In this document: positions 35,379-38,027 of the stretch, piece after piece
Position numbering within the stretch: position 1 is the first letter of the stretch
Layout of the letters: every line of letters begins with the position of its first letter
NCBI GenBank assembly: GCA_946185805.1
Contig: CAMHKU010000015.1
Coordinates: forward strand, 1-38,027
Direction of reading: 5' to 3'
Length of the DNA: 38,027 bases
Source: an uncultured Prevotellaceae bacterium
GTDB lineage: Bacteria; Bacteroidota; Bacteroidia; Bacteroidales; Bacteroidaceae
Made by a program: the position numbers and the translations under genes
Notes under the pieces: model-generated
Database searches by the model: none
The model's input: the letters and a program-made list of their open reading frames with translations, nothing else
Told to the model about the DNA's origin: nothing

Positions 35379-36203
35379 ATGCAAACCTCAAATCTCAATA
35401 CGCAAACCTCAAATCTCAATTCTCAAACCTCAAATCTTGAAGAGTTGACCATGGCCGTCTGCCGCATAGCGCGCGAGGCCACAAACTATATTGCCGAGCA
35501 ACGTCGCACCTTCAGCGACGAGCGCGTGGAGTGTAAGCACGCCCACGACTACGTATCGTATGTTGACAAAGGGTCGGAACACCTTATCGTCGACGCCCTG
35601 CGCCAGCTGCTGCCAGAGGCAGGGTTCATCACCGAGGAGGGCACTGCCGCCTACAGCCACGAGCAATACTGCTGGGTGGTAGACCCGCTCGACGGCACCA
35701 CCAACTTCATTCACGACTATGCACCCTATTGCGTCAGCATAGCCCTCTGCCGCAGCCACGAAATCCTTGTAGGCGTGGTCTGCGAGGTCACCACCGGCCA
35801 CTGCTACTATGCCTGGCAGGGTGGCGGCGCCTGGCGCGACGGCAAGCCGCTGCACGTCGCCGCCCACAACATCGGCGACGCCCTGCTCTGTCTGCAACTG
35901 CCCTACAACAGCGACGCCTACCGCCCCACCATCCACCGGCTGATAGACACCTTCTACGGCCACGCCGCCAGCATCCGCATGATTGGCTCCGCGGCCATGG
36001 CTCTCTGCTACGTGGCCGAAGGCACCCTCGACGGCTATATGGAGCAATACATAGGCCAGTGGGACTATATGGCCGGCGCGCTCATCGTCGCTGAGGCCGG
36101 AGGCCGCGTCACCGACTACGCCGGTAACACTGACTTCACACAGGGCAACAGCGTCGTAGCCGCCAACACCCTGATACACAGCGACCTGCTCAGCGCCATT
36201 TAG
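35379..36203 (+). CDS. suhB: Inositol monophosphatase family protein with repeat-encoded N-terminus
   Basis: EEG, WVVDPLDGTTNFIHDYAPYCVSIAL, GQWDYMAGALIVAEAGG; MQTSNLNTQTSNLNSQTSNLEE 21-bp repeat N-terminus. Confidence 0.92.
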   Translation: MQTSNLNTQTSNLNSQTSNLEELTMAVCRIAREATNYIAEQRRTFSDERVECKHAHDYVSYVDKGSEHLIVDALRQLLPEAGFITEEGTAAYSHEQYCWVVDPLDGTTNFIHDYAPYCVSIALCRSHEILVGVVCEVTTGHCYYAWQGGGAWRDGKPLHVAAHNIGDALLCLQLPYNSDAYRPTIHRLIDTFYGHAASIRMIGSAAMALCYVAEGTLDGYMEQYIGQWDYMAGALIVAEAGGRVTDYAGNTDFTQGNSVVAANTLIHSDLLSAI

Positions 36204-36240
36204 TTAGTAACATAAAAGCTTTAAGTAACCAAATTCGGAC

Positions 36241-36279
36241 AACCCCTGAAAGCTGCTGTGAAGGCTCCTTTCAGGGGTT
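36241..36279. terminator. Hairpin between convergent suhB and rpn genes
   Basis: Perfect 12-bp stem AACCCCTGAAAG (36241-36252) / CTTTCAGGGGTT (36268-36279), 15-nt loop; weak T-tract. Confidence 0.7.
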
Positions 36280-36336
36280 TAATGAGTATATATCGTGACT
36301 TCGGCGGTTTTAATTTAAGTGTCTTTTAGGACGAGT

Positions 36337-37212
36337 CTACAGCGTGGCAATTTCTTCTGCCGTCAGACCGGTAATCTCGGCTATATCTTCAATAGCATAA
36401 CCCTTGGCCTTCATCCTGGATGCATTTTTACGGTTAGCAATAACCTCGCCTTCTGCTCGACCTTCCGCACGACCTTTTTTCTCGGCTGTACTGACAGTGC
36501 TGAAGTAGTCCCAGTAGTTCTTTACGCTGGACTCGTATTCGCGGCGCTCCTCAAGGGAGTACTGCGCTATCTCTGCCTGCTCGAACACTTTCTGAAAGAC
36601 GCGGTCCTGCAAGGCCTTCGGGCGCTCCAAAAGCCGCGAGAGGTTACGCAGGACGTACATCCACTTGTCGAACATCGTCACCAGCTCGTCCTCCCGCTTG
36701 TTGAACTTAGGCATTTCTAAGTAGAGGAACGTCAGTTTGTTGTAAAACACATGGTTGTCTTCCACATCCTTCAGCTTGATCTCATGCACGAACTTGTCGG
36801 CCGGATACTCCCCGTCGGGGAACTTGAAGTTCAGCACGCCGACAGTGTAGACATTCTCTAAGCGGTAGTCCCACTTCTGCCCCTTCGGCGCCTGCTCGCG
36901 TATAGCAAAGGTGGAGTAATAGATGCTCCTGTCCTTGAAGTACTCCTGCTCAGCCTTCTGCATTTCCACGATGAAGCGCCCGCCATCGGTCCTCTGGCAA
37001 TAGACGTCGAACACGGCGCGGCGGTCGCCGTAGCCGTCGCCAAGGTGCTCGCTGTTGAGATACTGCACGTCCTCAATCTCCATCTTGTTGCTGCTGGGCA
37101 GGGCGTTGAGAAAGGAGATGAGCAAGTCCTTGTTCATCTCGGTGCCGAAGAGCTTCTTGAACCCGAAGTCGGTATAAGGATTGATGTATCGCTCGGTAGA
37201 AAGGTCTGCCAT
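36337..37212 (-). CDS. Rpn family recombination-promoting nuclease / PD-(D/E)XK nuclease family putative transposase
   Basis: RYINPYTDFGFKKLFGTEMNKDLLISFLNALL-like N-terminus, FDVYCQRTDGGRFIVEMQ nuclease core, C-terminal KGRAEGRAEGEVIANRKNASRMKAKGYAIEDIAEITGLTAEEI. Confidence 0.93.
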   Translation of the reverse strand: MADLSTERYINPYTDFGFKKLFGTEMNKDLLISFLNALPSSNKMEIEDVQYLNSEHLGDGYGDRRAVFDVYCQRTDGGRFIVEMQKAEQEYFKDRSIYYSTFAIREQAPKGQKWDYRLENVYTVGVLNFKFPDGEYPADKFVHEIKLKDVEDNHVFYNKLTFLYLEMPKFNKREDELVTMFDKWMYVLRNLSRLLERPKALQDRVFQKVFEQAEIAQYSLEERREYESSVKNYWDYFSTVSTAEKKGRAEGRAEGEVIANRKNASRMKAKGYAIEDIAEITGLTAEEIATL

Positions 37213-37318
37213 CTGTCTTTTGTTTCTAAATTATATATCCTGTTTTCTACACACTCTCACGTCTTTCTCATATACAAGACCGCCCGCTTCACCCCTATGG
37301 GCTAACCGTGCGTTGGTG

Positions 37319-37349
37319 CAAAGATAAACATAAAAATCCGAACCGCAAA
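37319..37349 (-). promoter_or_regulatory. Bacteroidota-type promoter for the rpn gene
   Basis: Minus strand TTTG (37346-37349), 19-nt spacer, TATCTTTG (37319-37326). Confidence 0.85.
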
Positions 37350-37373
37350 GGATTCGGAAGGAAAAAAATAGTA

Positions 37374-37495
37374 AATAGTAAATAGTCAAATAGTAAATAG
37401 AGTGACACCTCTTACACCTGGCACTTAACTCGCTGAGAATCAGTGGCCATTTTCTGAGTGTCAGTAGCACCTGAGGTAACACCTGAGGTAGCACC
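37374..37495 (+). repeat. Left arm of 122-bp imperfect terminal inverted repeat
   Basis: Ungapped match to the reverse complement of 37855-37976 with roughly 9-10 mismatches by eye. Confidence 0.95.
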
Positions 37496-37854
37496 TGGGC
37501 AAACGTATGAGATAGCACCCGACGCTGCAGGTTGCATATTTATACACAACACTGCATATATATACAGAAAGGACCCTATTTTGTAAATTATTCGGAGCTT
37601 TTATCAAATCAGCGCGCGTTTTTCTCAAAACGCACGCTGATTTTTCAAAAATGGCCGCTGTTTTTTTCAAAACGCGCGCCGTTTTGAGCGTATATTTATG
37701 CAACTTTGGGAAACAATTAGGAAGATATAAAATAAATGGTTCCAACAACAGGAAAGAATAATTCTTGGCTGTAGTTTTTTTCTAATTGTTTTCAGATAAA
37801 ACCACTTGTTAATTTTATCTCTGCTGTGCAGTTGTTTAATAGCATATCACTATT

Positions 37855-37976
37855 GGTGTCACCTCAGGTGCTACCTCAGGTGCTACTGACACCCGGAAAA
37901 TAACCACTGATTCTCAACGAGTTAAGTGCCAGGTGTAAGAGGTGTCACACTATTTACTATTTGACTATTTACTATT
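37855..37976 (-). repeat. Right arm of 122-bp imperfect terminal inverted repeat
   Basis: Reverse complement matches 37374-37495. Confidence 0.95.
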
Positions 37977-38027
37977 CAAGTTTCGCATTCGCTCAACTTT
38001 CGGAGTTAGAAGGAGTTATCGGCCTTT

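Larger units (their letters stand above)
37374..37976. mobile_element. Candidate non-autonomous (MITE-like) or invertible element, 603 bp, no convincing ORF
   Basis: 122-bp inverted arms flanking a 359-bp AT-rich core. Confidence 0.55.

Noticed and set aside
37461-37748. 95-aa minus-strand ORF inside the inverted-repeat element
   Set aside because: Starts with TTG, reads through the arm and the 21-bp repeats to give low-complexity peptides (KTARVLKKTAAIFEKSACVLRKT, RCYLRCYLRCY); more likely non-coding.

Overview
Chromosomal window from a Bacteroidota genome, most likely Prevotella or a relative. Evidence: TTTG-N19-21-TAnnTTTG promoters, a SusC/SusD pair, a fused SecDF, and DUF3737, DUF4105 and DUF2490 proteins. 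About 28 CDSs can be supported, mostly housekeeping genes (kduI end, kduD, HU, rhomboid, secDF, YitT, MalY/PatB lyase, LytS/LytTR pair, histidine phosphatase, rpoN, purE, ispG, MATE, EamA, PAP2, inositol monophosphatase). A SusCD locus with lipoproteins, two TlpA-like thioredoxins and an Rpn-family PD-(D/E)XK nuclease are also present. The most unusual signal is not a gene. The window is full of short tandem arrays, mainly 7-bp units of several related sequences plus one 10-bp family. They lie between genes, run into stop and start codons, and also occur in frame inside conserved genes. Inside genes they are often followed by a small palindrome, AGCGnnGCGCT, always read as S-x-A-L. Other notable items: a 603-bp element with 122-bp imperfect terminal inverted repeats immediately upstream of the Rpn nuclease; an in-frame fusion of two exported proteins with an internal signal peptide; an apparently shrunken Bacteroidota-type IspG; a PurE whose N-terminus is a tandem array of in-frame ATGs; and one 29-bp hairpin forming the signal peptides of two adjacent lipoproteins. 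Family names come from motif recognition and memory only. No database search was run.
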